DNA of 32,301 nucleotides from Pseudomonadota bacterium. GTDB lineage: Bacteria > Pseudomonadota > Gammaproteobacteria > Burkholderiales > SHXO01. Below, one piece after another: positions 17,055 through 24,770 of this stretch. The notes beneath the pieces are model-generated. The model was not told the DNA's origin. It saw nothing but the letters and a program-made list of their open reading frames with translations, and made no database searches. Where the stretch lies: positions 1-32,301 of the forward strand of contig JAEZCG010000083.1 in the NCBI GenBank assembly GCA_023430065.1. The letters run 5' to 3'. Position numbers and translations under genes: made by a program. Each line of letters opens with the position of its first letter. Position 1 is the stretch's first letter.

Positions 17055-18290
17055 ATGAATGCCTCTCCCTCGCGCGCCTACTGGCCCCTCCTGCTCGCAG
17101 CCGGCGCCGTCCTCACCGTCACCATGGGCGTGCGCCAGTCGCTCGGCCTGTTCGTCTCGCCGCTCAACACCTCCACCGGGTTGGGCATCGTCGCCATCAG
17201 CTTCGCCATGGCCGTCGGCCAGTTCGTGTGGGGCGCCTCGCAGCCGATCTTCGGGGCGGTGGCCGACCGCTACGGCTCCACGCGCGTGATCGCGCTGGGC
17301 GCGCTGCTGCTTGCGGCCGGCTGCGCACTGACGCCCTTCGTGAAGAGCGAATGGATGCTGCTGATGACGGTGGGGTTGCTGTTGTCGGCCGGCGCCGGTG
17401 CCGGCAGCTTCTCCATCCTCATCGGCGCCACCGCCGCCCGCCTGCCACCGGAACGGCGCGCGTTCGCGGCGGGCTTCATCAACGCTGGCGGCAGCTTCGG
17501 GCAGTTCCTGTTCGCCCCGCTGAACCAAGCCATCATCGCCGCGTTCGGCTGGGTGAGCGCGATGATGACCATGGCGGTTGCCGCGCTGCTCACCATCCCG
17601 CTTGCGCAGCCCCTGGCGAAGCCAATACCGGCGCACGGCACTACCGACGCAGTGAGCGAGAGGGCAGCGCACGCCGACCGCGGCCTGCGCGCGCAACTGC
17701 GTAGCGCCGGGCGCGACCGCAGCTATTGGTGCCTGCACGCGGGGTTTTTCACCTGCGGCTTTCACGTCGCCTTCCTGATCACGCACCTGCCGAGCGAAGT
17801 CGCCCTGTGCGGCATGCCGGCGAACGTCGCGGCGACCTCGATCGCCATCATCGGCCTGGCCAACATCGCCGGCAGCCTGACCGCGGGGACGCTCGGCGGC
17901 GTCTACCGCATGAAGTGGCTGCTGTTCTGGGTGTACTTCACCCGCGCCGTGGCCATCGCGCTCTACCTGATGGCGCCGAAGACCGCGCTCACCTTCTACG
18001 TCTTCGCACTCGTGCTCGGCGTGACCTGGCTGTCCACCGTGCCGCCCACTGCGGGACTGGTCGGCAAGCTGTTTGGCACCCGCTACCTCGCCACCCTGTT
18101 CGGTCTGACGCTGCTGTCGCATCAGATCGGCGGCTTCTTCGGCGCCTGGCTGGGCGGTCTCGCGCTCGCCGGCAGCGGCGACTACACCTGGATGTGGTAC
18201 GCGGACATGCTGCTCGCGGTGGCGGCAGCACTGGTCAACCTGCCGATCCGCGAGGCCCGGGTCGGGCGACTTGCGCGCGCGACGACCTGA
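17055..18290 (+). CDS. Major facilitator superfamily (MFS) transporter
   Basis: A 411-residue membrane protein with about twelve hydrophobic segments and a polar central loop (about 195-220) between the two halves. The MFS motif between the second and third segments is visible as GAVADRYGSTR near residues 72-82. The N-terminal GVRQSLGLFVSPLNTSTG stretch resembles MFS proteins often annotated as putative organic-anion transporters, but the substrate cannot be assigned. The ATG at 17055 follows a TATACT hexamer by six bases. The DinB-fold gene begins 14 bp after its stop, so the two may be cotranscribed. It separates the sulfate importer operon from the rest of the region and has no evident link to sulfur metabolism. 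Confidence 0.88.
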   Translation: MNASPSRAYWPLLLAAGAVLTVTMGVRQSLGLFVSPLNTSTGLGIVAISFAMAVGQFVWGASQPIFGAVADRYGSTRVIALGALLLAAGCALTPFVKSEWMLLMTVGLLLSAGAGAGSFSILIGATAARLPPERRAFAAGFINAGGSFGQFLFAPLNQAIIAAFGWVSAMMTMAVAALLTIPLAQPLAKPIPAHGTTDAVSERAAHADRGLRAQLRSAGRDRSYWCLHAGFFTCGFHVAFLITHLPSEVALCGMPANVAATSIAIIGLANIAGSLTAGTLGGVYRMKWLLFWVYFTRAVAIALYLMAPKTALTFYVFALVLGVTWLSTVPPTAGLVGKLFGTRYLATLFGLTLLSHQIGGFFGAWLGGLALAGSGDYTWMWYADMLLAVAAALVNLPIREARVGRLARATT

Positions 18291-18304
18291 CGAGGACGAT
18301 CGAC

Positions 18305-18841
18305 ATGGACGTGCTGGCACATATCCGATTGCTTGCGCAGTACAACCGCTGGATGAACGACAAGCTCTACGAGGCGGCGGCGACGCTCCCGCACGATCAG
18401 CTCGTGCACGATCGCGGCGCATTCTTCAAGTCCATCTTGGGCACGTTCAATCACCTGGTGGTGACCGACATCGTGTGGATGCACCGTCTCGGCACGCATC
18501 CGGCCCGGCATCATGCGGTCGAACCGGCGCTGCGCATGCCGCGGCCCGAAGCGCTCGACCTGGTGCTGCACGACGACCTGCCCAGCCTGACTGCCACGCG
18601 GCGCGCGCTCGACGACATCTTCATCGCGTGGACCGACGAGATCGCCCTGCCCGACCTCGACGTGGCGATCGACTATCGCAACATGAAGGGCGTTCCTCAG
18701 CGAAAACGCTTCGGTAGCCTGGTGCTGAACCTGTTCAACCATCACACGCACCACCGCGGCCAGGCGACGGCCCTCCTCACCCAGGCTGGCGCCGAGGTCG
18801 GCGTGACCGACCTGCTCGCCCTCCTTCCCGACGTCAACTGA
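18305..18841 (+). CDS. DinB family (four-helix bundle) protein
   Basis: A 178-residue protein of the DinB/YfiT-like fold. The N-terminal MDVLAHIRLLAQYNRWMN helix and His50 in GTFNH, together with histidines in NHHTHHRGQ (about 145-153), form the metal-binding triad expected of the family. The C-terminal HHRGQATALLTQAG segment is highly typical. DinB-fold proteins include thiol transferases and stress-induced proteins of unknown activity; this one cannot be assigned further. The ATG at 18305 follows a GAGGA ribosome-binding site. It lies 14 bp after the MFS gene and 79 bp before a small unknown gene. Confidence 0.9.
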   Translation: MDVLAHIRLLAQYNRWMNDKLYEAAATLPHDQLVHDRGAFFKSILGTFNHLVVTDIVWMHRLGTHPARHHAVEPALRMPRPEALDLVLHDDLPSLTATRRALDDIFIAWTDEIALPDLDVAIDYRNMKGVPQRKRFGSLVLNLFNHHTHHRGQATALLTQAGAEVGVTDLLALLPDVN

Positions 18842-18920
18842 CGTCGCGTGGCGCCTCCCGGGAAGCCGGGCACCGCGCTTGCAATGCACGGTGGTCCGAA
18901 CAAAACAATGGGAGACCCCG

Positions 18921-19196
18921 ATGCGCATGCCTCGTCCTCATCCAGTCGAACTCCAGGCCTCGCTCAGCCGAATGGTGGGCCACCACGGCGACGACCATGA
19001 CCCGGCGCTCATCCACTGCCGGTTCAGACCGGCGCCCTGCTTCCCGACCTACGTCATCGGCGCCCGCGGCGAGGCCCGGCGCAGCATCTCGGCGGCCCTG
19101 GAGAATTTACTCGAGCGGGAGTTCCCCGCATCGCAGGGGGACTGGGTGCTCGAAGCGGAAGAGGCGCGCCTGATCGCCAGATCGATGCCGGCTTGA
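18921..19196 (+). CDS. Small hypothetical protein, 91 aa
   Basis: I do not recognise this small protein. The ATG at 18921 follows GGGAGA at a good distance, so it is preferred over an earlier in-frame TTG at 18879. The product is 91 residues with a His- and Asp-rich stretch (GHHGDDHD, about 34-41) that could bind metal, followed by an ordered segment with YVIGARGEARRS and an acidic, amphipathic C-terminal half. There is no signal peptide or membrane segment. The good ribosome-binding site and start context support a real gene, but there is no functional clue from the neighbours (a DinB-fold protein before, a 2OG oxygenase-like protein after). Confidence 0.6.
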   Translation: MRMPRPHPVELQASLSRMVGHHGDDHDPALIHCRFRPAPCFPTYVIGARGEARRSISAALENLLEREFPASQGDWVLEAEEARLIARSMPA

Positions 19197-19339
19197 TCAC
19201 AGGACGATCGAAAGACGCGACGATTCGGTGCTGCGCGCCGGCTCGGGCCGGTGCGACGCGTGCGCGAGCGCGTCCCTCCACTCTGGCAATTGCGGCCCAC
19301 CTGTAGCACAGTACGGGATCATCGCTAACCGGAGTAGTG

Positions 19340-20140
19340 ATGCCCCAGGTGATGGAGGCTGCGCGTCGGCGCAGCAAATCGCCGGTCAAGCGCGATGCGC
19401 TCGTCACGCGCTTGTGCACGGCGATCGATACGACGACGATCGCACGCAGTCCGTGTACGCACGTCTACCTCGCGCGTCCGTTCCCCGACGAGTTCTACGC
19501 GCGCATGCTCGCCTGCATGCCGACGCGCGAGGCCTTCCATGAATTGCGGCATCGCGACGCCCTGCGCGCCGACGGCAGCAGCACGCGCCTGCGGCTGTAC
19601 TTGTTTCCCGAGAACCTGTGGCGCGTGCGTGCCGCGCAGCGCCAGCTATGGGAGCAGTTGGCGCGTGCGCTGATGTCGCCGGAGGTCCAAAATGCGTTCA
19701 AACGCAAGTTCAGGGAGTCGATCGAGGCGCGCTTTGCGCGCGACATCGCGGACCTGACGTTCTATCCGGTGCCCATCCTCCTGCGCGACCAGCCCGGCTA
19801 TCGGATCGGCATTCACGCCGACACCGGCAGCAAGGCAATCACCGTGCAGTTCTATCTTCCCGCCGACGCATCCCAGCGCCACCTCGGCACCATCTTCCAC
19901 GCCGGACGCGACGGGCAGGATGCGACGCGCACCACCGCCATGGACTTCCTGCCCAACACCGGTTACGCCTTCCCGGTGGTTCCCCAGTCGAGCTGGCACA
20001 GCGTCGCAGCGACCGGGACGGACGACGGCGAGCGTCGATCGCTCATGCTCATCTACTACGTGCAGGAGGGCGCACGCGCATGGTGCAAGCAGCGCTATGA
20101 CCGGCTGCGCTGCCTGCTGGGAGTCGGCCCCCGCGGTTGA
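19340..20140 (+). CDS. 2OG-Fe(II) oxygenase-like protein
   Basis: A 266-residue protein whose second half shows the double-stranded beta-helix pattern of 2-oxoglutarate/Fe(II) oxygenases: His159 and Asp161 in GIHADTG, a distal His220 in SSWHSV, and Arg233 in RRSLMLIYY for 2-oxoglutarate binding, with FYLP and GTIFH strands between. The N-terminal half is basic and helical and has no clear match. It could hydroxylate a protein, sugar or lipid-linked substrate; none can be chosen. The ATG at 19340 is preferred because GGAG lies five bases before it; a GTG immediately upstream is possible. It is convergent with the serine hydrolase gene (18-bp gap). Confidence 0.75.
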   Translation: MPQVMEAARRRSKSPVKRDALVTRLCTAIDTTTIARSPCTHVYLARPFPDEFYARMLACMPTREAFHELRHRDALRADGSSTRLRLYLFPENLWRVRAAQRQLWEQLARALMSPEVQNAFKRKFRESIEARFARDIADLTFYPVPILLRDQPGYRIGIHADTGSKAITVQFYLPADASQRHLGTIFHAGRDGQDATRTTAMDFLPNTGYAFPVVPQSSWHSVAATGTDDGERRSLMLIYYVQEGARAWCKQRYDRLRCLLGVGPRG

Positions 20141-20158
20141 GGGGCGCGATGGCAGCGT

Positions 20159-21223
20159 TCAGCGGCGCGCGTCGACCGCGGACAGCACGCGCGCGAAGAA
20201 TGCATCCGCGTGAGCAGCCTCGATCCAGCGCACGACGAGCACCATCCTGCGCTCCGGTTCCACCCACATGAAGGAACTGCCGGCCCCGATCGCGAACCAG
20301 CTCGATTCCGGTGCGCTCGGAAACACGCGCCGGCCGGTGTTGAGCCAGGTGAGATAGCCGTAGAAGGGTGCGATGTCACAGGGGGTGAGCATGCGCGCGA
20401 TCCAGGACGTCGACAGCACCTGCCTGCCTTGCGCACGCCCGCCGTCGAGAAGCATCTGCCCGATTCGCACCTGATCCTGCGCACCGATCGACACGCCGCC
20501 GCCCCAGTGCGTACCCCCTGGCACGGACTGCATCCGGCGTCCGTCGATCTCGACCCAGGCATCGTCGTAGCCGCGCCACTGCCAGTGTTCGCTCGCTCCG
20601 ACGGGACGCATGATCGCATCGCGGAACACGTCGGGGAGCGGCCGGCGGAACAGGTGCAGCAGCGCCAGCGACAGCTGGTTGATGCGCACGTCGTTGTACT
20701 CCCAGTAGGTGCCGGGTCTGCGCAGCGCCCGGGCATCGCCCTTCTCGCCGGCCTCGACCCGATCGCCGTCCTGGAAGGACAGCACACGGTACCGGTCGAC
20801 CTGGTCGGGCAGGCCGAAGCACGTCCCTTCCCACTCGCTCGTCTGCTGGAGCAGGTGCTTCCAGGTCACCTCCGCGTTGCGGCCCGCGTCGAAGCCGATG
20901 CCGCGCACGCGTGCGCCGACCCGCTCGTTCTCGTCGGGCAGCAGGCCGGTGTCGTGCGCCACCCCGGCCAGCAGCGCCAGGTAGGTTTTGGCGATGCTGA
21001 AGGTCAGGTCGGCGCGCTGCGGTTCGCCCCACGCCGCGATGACCTCGCCGCCCACCTGGATGACCCCCGACACCGGACCGCGCGCATTCACCGGTCCGCG
21101 CAACCGGTTCCAGGGCGCCGGATCCTGGTGATGGATGCCCCAGCCGTCGCCGGTCTCGCGCGTCCAGCTCGTCTCGTGCGCAACGGCGAATGCAATCGCC
21201 TCGCGCAGTGCATCGTCGCGCAT
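20159..21223 (-). CDS. Serine hydrolase of the beta-lactamase/penicillin-binding protein fold
   Basis: The reading frame is open further upstream, but that part overlaps the cupin gene in another frame and does not resemble the family. The ATG at 21223 begins four bases after the cupin stop and gives 354 residues. The catalytic SxxK motif is FSIAK with Ser76 and Lys79; the second motif region is WEYNDVRIN (about 174-182, Tyr176), and HWGGGVS supplies the third, HxG-like, motif. This is the class C beta-lactamase-like fold, whose members include esterases, peptidases and true beta-lactamases; in this context an esterase or peptidase is more likely than drug resistance. No signal peptide is evident with this start, so it may be cytoplasmic. 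It is coupled to the cupin gene. Confidence 0.85.
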   Translation of the reverse strand: MRDDALREAIAFAVAHETSWTRETGDGWGIHHQDPAPWNRLRGPVNARGPVSGVIQVGGEVIAAWGEPQRADLTFSIAKTYLALLAGVAHDTGLLPDENERVGARVRGIGFDAGRNAEVTWKHLLQQTSEWEGTCFGLPDQVDRYRVLSFQDGDRVEAGEKGDARALRRPGTYWEYNDVRINQLSLALLHLFRRPLPDVFRDAIMRPVGASEHWQWRGYDDAWVEIDGRRMQSVPGGTHWGGGVSIGAQDQVRIGQMLLDGGRAQGRQVLSTSWIARMLTPCDIAPFYGYLTWLNTGRRVFPSAPESSWFAIGAGSSFMWVEPERRMVLVVRWIEAAHADAFFARVLSAVDARR

Positions 21224-21227
21224 GCCG

Positions 21228-21698
21228 TCAGGGCGCCGGATGGATCGAGTCCACCCAGGGCACGTCCTCGGGGGGCTCCACCGGCTCGATGTCCAGGTTG
21301 ACCACCACGGGGTCCTGGCCGCTTCGCACCAGCACGCAGTCGAGTGGCTGGCCGGGGTCGGCATTGATCTCCTGGTGCGGCACGAACGGCGGCACGTAGA
21401 TGAAATCGCCGGGTCCGGCCTCGGCACAGAACTCCAGCCGCTCGCCCCAGCGCATGCGCGCGCGCCCGCGCACCACGTAGATCACGCTCTCTACCGGACC
21501 GTGGTGGTGCGCGCCGGTCTTCGCGTTCGGATGGATGGTGACGGTCCCCGCCCAAAGCTTCTCGGCGCCTACGCGCGCGTGGGTGATGGCAGCCGCACGG
21601 TTCATGCCGGGCGTCTGCGCCGTGTTGACATCCAGCTTGTCGCCTGGAATGACGCGCACACCGTGCACGCGCCAGCGCATCGAGTCGTTCTCGTTCAT
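21228..21698 (-). CDS. Cupin domain protein
   Basis: A 156-residue single-domain cupin starting at the ATG at 21698. The first cupin motif is visible at 64-83 (three histidines, HHHGPVE, with Glu70, then a glycine-bearing VVRGRARM turn), and the second at 97-108 (PGDFIYVPPFVPH, His108). The His-His-Glu-His set should bind a metal ion. Small cupins of this kind act as isomerases, dioxygenases or binding proteins; no substrate is indicated. Its stop is four bases before the serine hydrolase start, so the two form a short operon, divergent from cysB across 156 bp. No strong ribosome-binding site is seen. Confidence 0.88.
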   Translation of the reverse strand: MNENDSMRWRVHGVRVIPGDKLDVNTAQTPGMNRAAAITHARVGAEKLWAGTVTIHPNAKTGAHHHGPVESVIYVVRGRARMRWGERLEFCAEAGPGDFIYVPPFVPHQEINADPGQPLDCVLVRSGQDPVVVNLDIEPVEPPEDVPWVDSIHPAP

Positions 21699-21799
21699 CG
21701 GTCTGTCATTGGAAAGGGCGTCGCAGACTGCAGTCTAGCAAGAGAATTCCGAAGCGCAGCGATTCCCCCCGGGACCGGGCCGTGGCCGACCACTGGCAC

Positions 21800-21818
21800 T
21801 TATTCCATCTGCTCATTA
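21800..21818 (+). promoter_or_regulatory. Candidate CysB box upstream of cysB
   Basis: TTAT and ATTA flank exactly 11 bases (21804-21814), the T-N11-A pattern of LysR-type boxes. It lies 37 bases before the cysB ATG, in the intergenic region shared with the cupin gene, and could mediate autoregulation. The match is shorter than the perfect box before cysI. Confidence 0.4.
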
Positions 21819-21854
21819 CACTCTTCCCCTATCGTCTTTCCCGTTATATCGAGA

Positions 21855-22781
21855 ATGAACTTCCAGCAGTTGCGCTACGTGCGCGAGGCCGTGCGTCAGA
21901 ATCTCAACCTCACCGAGGCCGCCAATGCGCTGTTCACGTCCCAGCCGGGTGTGAGCAAGCAGATCCGCGAACTCGAGGTGGAACTGGGCGTGGAGATCTT
22001 CGTGCGCCGGGGCAAACGTCTGGTCGCGCTCACCGACCCGGGTCGCATCGTGGTGCAGGTGATCGATCGCCTGCTGGCGGAAGCGGAGAACCTGCGCCAA
22101 GTGGGCCGGGAGTTCGCCGACCAGGACAGCGGCGCCCTGACCATCGCCACCACCCATACGCAGGCCCGCTACACATTGCCGAAGGTCGTGCACGCCTTCC
22201 GCACGCACTATCCCAAGGTGCGCCTGTCGCTGCAGCAGGGCAGTCCGACGCAGATCGCCGAGATGGTCTGCCAGGGACGCGCGGATCTCGCAATCGCCAC
22301 GGAAGCACTCGACCACTATCCCGAACTGGTCGCCATGCCGGGCTTTACCTGGCAGCACTGCGTCATCGTGCCGCCCAAGCATCCGCTGGCTAAGGCGAAA
22401 AAGCTCACGCTCGAGGCGCTTGCGCGCTACCCGCTGATCACCTACAACCCCGAGTTCACCGGCCGCTCGCATCTGGACGAAGCGTTCGCGGCGAAGGGGC
22501 TGACCATGGACGTGGTGCTCACCGCCCTGGACGCGGACGTGATCAAGACCTACACCGAACTCGGGCTGGGCGTGGGCATCGTCGCCGCGGTGGCGCTGGA
22601 CCGCAAGCGCGATACCAACCTGCACGCAATCGATGCCGGCCACCTGTTCGGCAGCAACACCACGCGCATCGCGATCAAGCGCAGCGCCTACCTGCGCGGA
22701 TTCACCTACGCATTCATTCAGACCTTCGCGTCGCACCTGACGCGGGAGGTGGTGGACAAGGCCCGGGCGGGCGGTGTGTAG
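21855..22781 (+). CDS. cysB: LysR-type transcriptional regulator CysB
   Basis: The 308-residue regulator from the ATG at 21855 matches CysB-type LysR proteins throughout: a winged helix-turn-helix (1-60) with the MNFQQLRYV start, NLTEAANALFTSQPGVSKQI recognition region, and RRGKRLV wing, followed by the inducer-binding domain with TTHTQARYTLP (about 100-110) and QGSPTQIAE (about 129-137), segments that in CysB family proteins contact sulfate or acetylserine. CysB activates sulfate uptake and reduction genes when sulfur is short. The open frame extends far upstream but into non-coding and antisense sequence. It lies directly before the cysI operon with a LysR-type box six bases after its stop, so it probably controls that operon, sbp-cysTWA and itself. 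Confidence 0.93.
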   Translation: MNFQQLRYVREAVRQNLNLTEAANALFTSQPGVSKQIRELEVELGVEIFVRRGKRLVALTDPGRIVVQVIDRLLAEAENLRQVGREFADQDSGALTIATTHTQARYTLPKVVHAFRTHYPKVRLSLQQGSPTQIAEMVCQGRADLAIATEALDHYPELVAMPGFTWQHCVIVPPKHPLAKAKKLTLEALARYPLITYNPEFTGRSHLDEAFAAKGLTMDVVLTALDADVIKTYTELGLGVGIVAAVALDRKRDTNLHAIDAGHLFGSNTTRIAIKRSAYLRGFTYAFIQTFASHLTREVVDKARAGGV

Positions 22782-22786
22782 TCCCG

Positions 22787-22809
22787 CCTTATAGCGAACC
22801 AGAATAAGG
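22787..22809 (+). promoter_or_regulatory. Perfect dyad LysR-type box (candidate CysB site) before the cysI operon
   Basis: CCTTAT (22787-22792) and ATAAGG (22804-22809) are perfect inverted repeats 11 bases apart, giving the T-N11-A core of LysR-type boxes. The box begins six bases after the cysB stop codon. Its centre is about 50 bases before the start site expected from the GATAAT at 22837. Confidence 0.65.
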
Positions 22810-22836
22810 ATATGACTCCTTCTTCGTTCTCCGGCC

Positions 22837-22842
22837 GATAAT
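22837..22842 (+). promoter_or_regulatory. -10 element for the cysI leader
   Basis: GATAAT matches the sigma70 -10 consensus at five of six positions, as does the sbp promoter. ATGACT at 22812-22817 is a weak -35 candidate at 19 bp. The start site would fall near 22849, just before the ATG at 22854. Confidence 0.45.
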
Positions 22843-22853
22843 CCGTTGTTAGC

Positions 22854-23042
22854 ATGCGGCTCTCGATAGACGAGCACGTCATGCAGATCCCTCGCAGCAT
22901 CGACACGCCGCGCTCCGCTGCCTGTCCGGCAAGCGCCTTCCACGCTGCCGCGTCGACGCGTGCTCTGCTCCACACCCGACCTGGCTTCGCTCCCCTCGTC
23001 ATGCCGGCGATGTGTTGCCGGCCGTGCATGCCGCGCTGTTGA
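22854..23042 (+). CDS. Candidate cysteine-rich leader peptide upstream of cysI (62 aa)
   Basis: This 62-codon ORF lies in the 327-bp gap between cysB and cysI. Its cysteines are at 24, 54, 55, 58 and 62; the last nine residues read CCRPCMPRC, four Cys in nine positions, followed at once by TGA. A shorter version from the ATG at 23001 would be only 13 residues and keep the same tail; an ATG at 22881 is also possible. No start has a good Shine-Dalgarno, but the ATG at 22854 lies about five bases after the start site expected from the GATAAT hexamer, so leaderless translation is plausible. The stop codon lies in the 5' arm of a strong stem-loop. The arrangement suggests that translation of the Cys codons reports cysteinyl-tRNA supply to the downstream cysteine-synthesis genes. 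That role is inference; I know no named family for it. Confidence 0.45.
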   Translation: MRLSIDEHVMQIPRSIDTPRSAACPASAFHAAASTRALLHTRPGFAPLVMPAMCCRPCMPRC

Positions 23043-23071
23043 CCCTCGCGTCGGCAGCGCAGTTTCCTTTT
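23033..23071 (+). terminator. Candidate attenuator stem-loop between the leader peptide and cysI
   Basis: The arms GCGCTGTTGAC (23033-23043) and GTCGGCAGCGC (23050-23060) pair over 11 positions, two of them G-U, around a six-base loop. Seven T in nine bases follow (23063-23071, TTTCCTTTT). The leader ORF's last Cys codon and stop (23037-23042) lie inside the 5' arm, so a ribosome ending translation there would block the stem. An intrinsic-terminator role is plausible but the T-run is interrupted by CC. The cysI start is 38 bases downstream. Confidence 0.5.
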
Positions 23072-23108
23072 CCCCGCCGGACCAGCACTCGGGAGCTCAC
23101 GGAGCGTC

Positions 23109-24770
23109 ATGTACCTGTACGACGACATCGATCAGCGCATGGTGGACGAGCGCGTTGCGCAGTTTCGCGATCAGACGCGGCGCTTTCTCGCGGGCGAACT
23201 GTCGGAAGACGATTTCCGGCCGCTGCGGCTGCGCAATGGCCTGTACATTCAAAAGCACGCCCCGATGCTGCGCGTGGCCATTCCTTACGGCCTGCTGTCG
23301 TCCGCACAGCTGCGCGCGCTCGCGTCCATCGCCCGCCGCTACGACCGCGGCTACGGCCACTTCAGCACGCGGCAGAACATCCAGTACAACTGGCCGAAGC
23401 TCGAGGACGTGCCGGATCTGCTCGCCGAGCTGGCCGGCGTGCAGATGCATGCCATCCAGACCAGCGGCAATTGCGTGCGCAACATTACCACCGACCACTT
23501 TGCCGGCGTGGCGCCCGACGAGATCGTCGATCCGTTCGTCTGGGCGGAAGTGATGCGCCAATGGTCCACGCTGCACCCCGAGTTCGGCTTCCTCCCGCGC
23601 AAGTTCAAGATCGCCATCAACGGCTCGGTCGAGGATCGTGCGGCGGTGCTGGTGCACGACATCGGCATTCACGCGGTGCGCGACGGCACGGGAGCGGTCG
23701 GCTTCCGCGTGATCGTCGGCGGCGGACTCGGCCGTACGCCGATCATCGGCCATGTCATCCGCGAGTTCCTGCCCTGGCAGCACCTGCTCACCTACCTCGA
23801 CGCCATCCTGCGCGTGTACAACCGCTACGGCCGGCGTGACAACAAGTACAAGGCGCGCATCAAGATCCTGGTCAAGGATCTGACTCCCGCCGGCTTCGCG
23901 CGCCAGGTGGAGGAGGAATGGGCGCATCTGAAGGACGGGCCCGGCACCCTGGTTCAGGAGGAGATCGATCGCATCGAGGCGCGTTTCACCCGCCCCGCCT
24001 ATCCCAGCCTGCATGACATCGAGCCCGGCTATGAAGCACGCCTGAAGTCGGAACCGGCATTTGCGCGCTGGGCCGGACGTAACGTCCATGCCCACAAGGT
24101 ACCCGGCTACGCGGCCGTGTCGCTGTCGCTGAAGAAGACCGGCGTTCCGCCGGGCGATGCGACCGCCGACCAGATGGATGCGATCGCGCGCCTGGCCGAC
24201 GAGTACAGCTTCGGCGAACTGCGCGTGACGCACGAGCAGAACCTGGTGTTCGCCGACGTCGCCAAGCGCAGCCTGCACCAGTTGTGGCTCGAACTCAGGG
24301 CGCTCGGCCTGGCCACTCCCAATATCGGCCTGCTCACCAACATCATCTCCTGCCCCGGTGGCGACTTCTGCTCGCTCGCCAATGCCGTATCGATTCCCGT
24401 GGCGCACGCGATCCAGGCGCGCTTCGACGACCTGGACTTTCTGCACGACATCGGAGAGCTCGACCTCAACATTTCCGGCTGCATGAACTCGTGCGGACAC
24501 CACCACGTCGGTCACATCGGCATTCTCGGCGTCGACAAGAACGGAGAGGAGTGGTACCAGGTCTCGATCGGGGGCAGCCAGGGCAGCGCTGCCTCGCTGG
24601 GGAAGGTCATCGGCCCGTCCTTCGCGCGCGACGAAGTGCCGGAGGTGATCGCGCGTCTCATCGAGGTCTACCTCAAGCATCGCGACGCGGACGAGGAGCG
24701 CTTCGTCGACGTGGTGCGCCGCATCGGCATCGAACCCTTCAAGGCTCACGTCTATGCCTACACTGATTAG
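23109..24770 (+). CDS. cysI: Assimilatory sulfite reductase hemoprotein (nitrite/sulfite reductase family)
   Basis: A 553-residue siroheme/[4Fe-4S] reductase that converts sulfite to sulfide with six electrons. The ATG at 23109 follows GGAG. The two-fold family pattern is visible: GYGHFSTRQNIQ (81-92), QTSGNCVRN (117-125), then the second half with GELRVTHEQNLV (369-380) mirroring the first. The cluster-binding cysteines are Cys415 and Cys421 (C-x5-C) and Cys458 and Cys462 (C-x3-C). Because it sits with cysH, cysD and cysN under a CysB-type box, sulfite rather than nitrite is the expected substrate. No flavoprotein subunit (CysJ) lies nearby, so electrons probably come from ferredoxin or another donor. 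Its last 17 bases overlap the DUF934 gene. Confidence 0.93.
   Translation: MYLYDDIDQRMVDERVAQFRDQTRRFLAGELSEDDFRPLRLRNGLYIQKHAPMLRVAIPYGLLSSAQLRALASIARRYDRGYGHFSTRQNIQYNWPKLEDVPDLLAELAGVQMHAIQTSGNCVRNITTDHFAGVAPDEIVDPFVWAEVMRQWSTLHPEFGFLPRKFKIAINGSVEDRAAVLVHDIGIHAVRDGTGAVGFRVIVGGGLGRTPIIGHVIREFLPWQHLLTYLDAILRVYNRYGRRDNKYKARIKILVKDLTPAGFARQVEEEWAHLKDGPGTLVQEEIDRIEARFTRPAYPSLHDIEPGYEARLKSEPAFARWAGRNVHAHKVPGYAAVSLSLKKTGVPPGDATADQMDAIARLADEYSFGELRVTHEQNLVFADVAKRSLHQLWLELRALGLATPNIGLLTNIISCPGGDFCSLANAVSIPVAHAIQARFDDLDFLHDIGELDLNISGCMNSCGHHHVGHIGILGVDKNGEEWYQVSIGGSQGSAASLGKVIGPSFARDEVPEVIARLIEVYLKHRDADEERFVDVVRRIGIEPFKAHVYAYTD

Noticed and set aside
20159..21223. Serine hydrolase read as an antibiotic-resistance beta-lactamase
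   Set aside because: It has the fold motifs but no signal peptide and sits with a cupin gene; the fold is shared by many esterases and peptidases.
22952..22963. Possible antiterminator pairing of GTCGACGCGTGC with the 5' arm of the cysI leader stem
   Set aside because: It needs several G-U pairs and a bulge and would span a stalled ribosome; such pairings are expected by chance in this GC-rich sequence.
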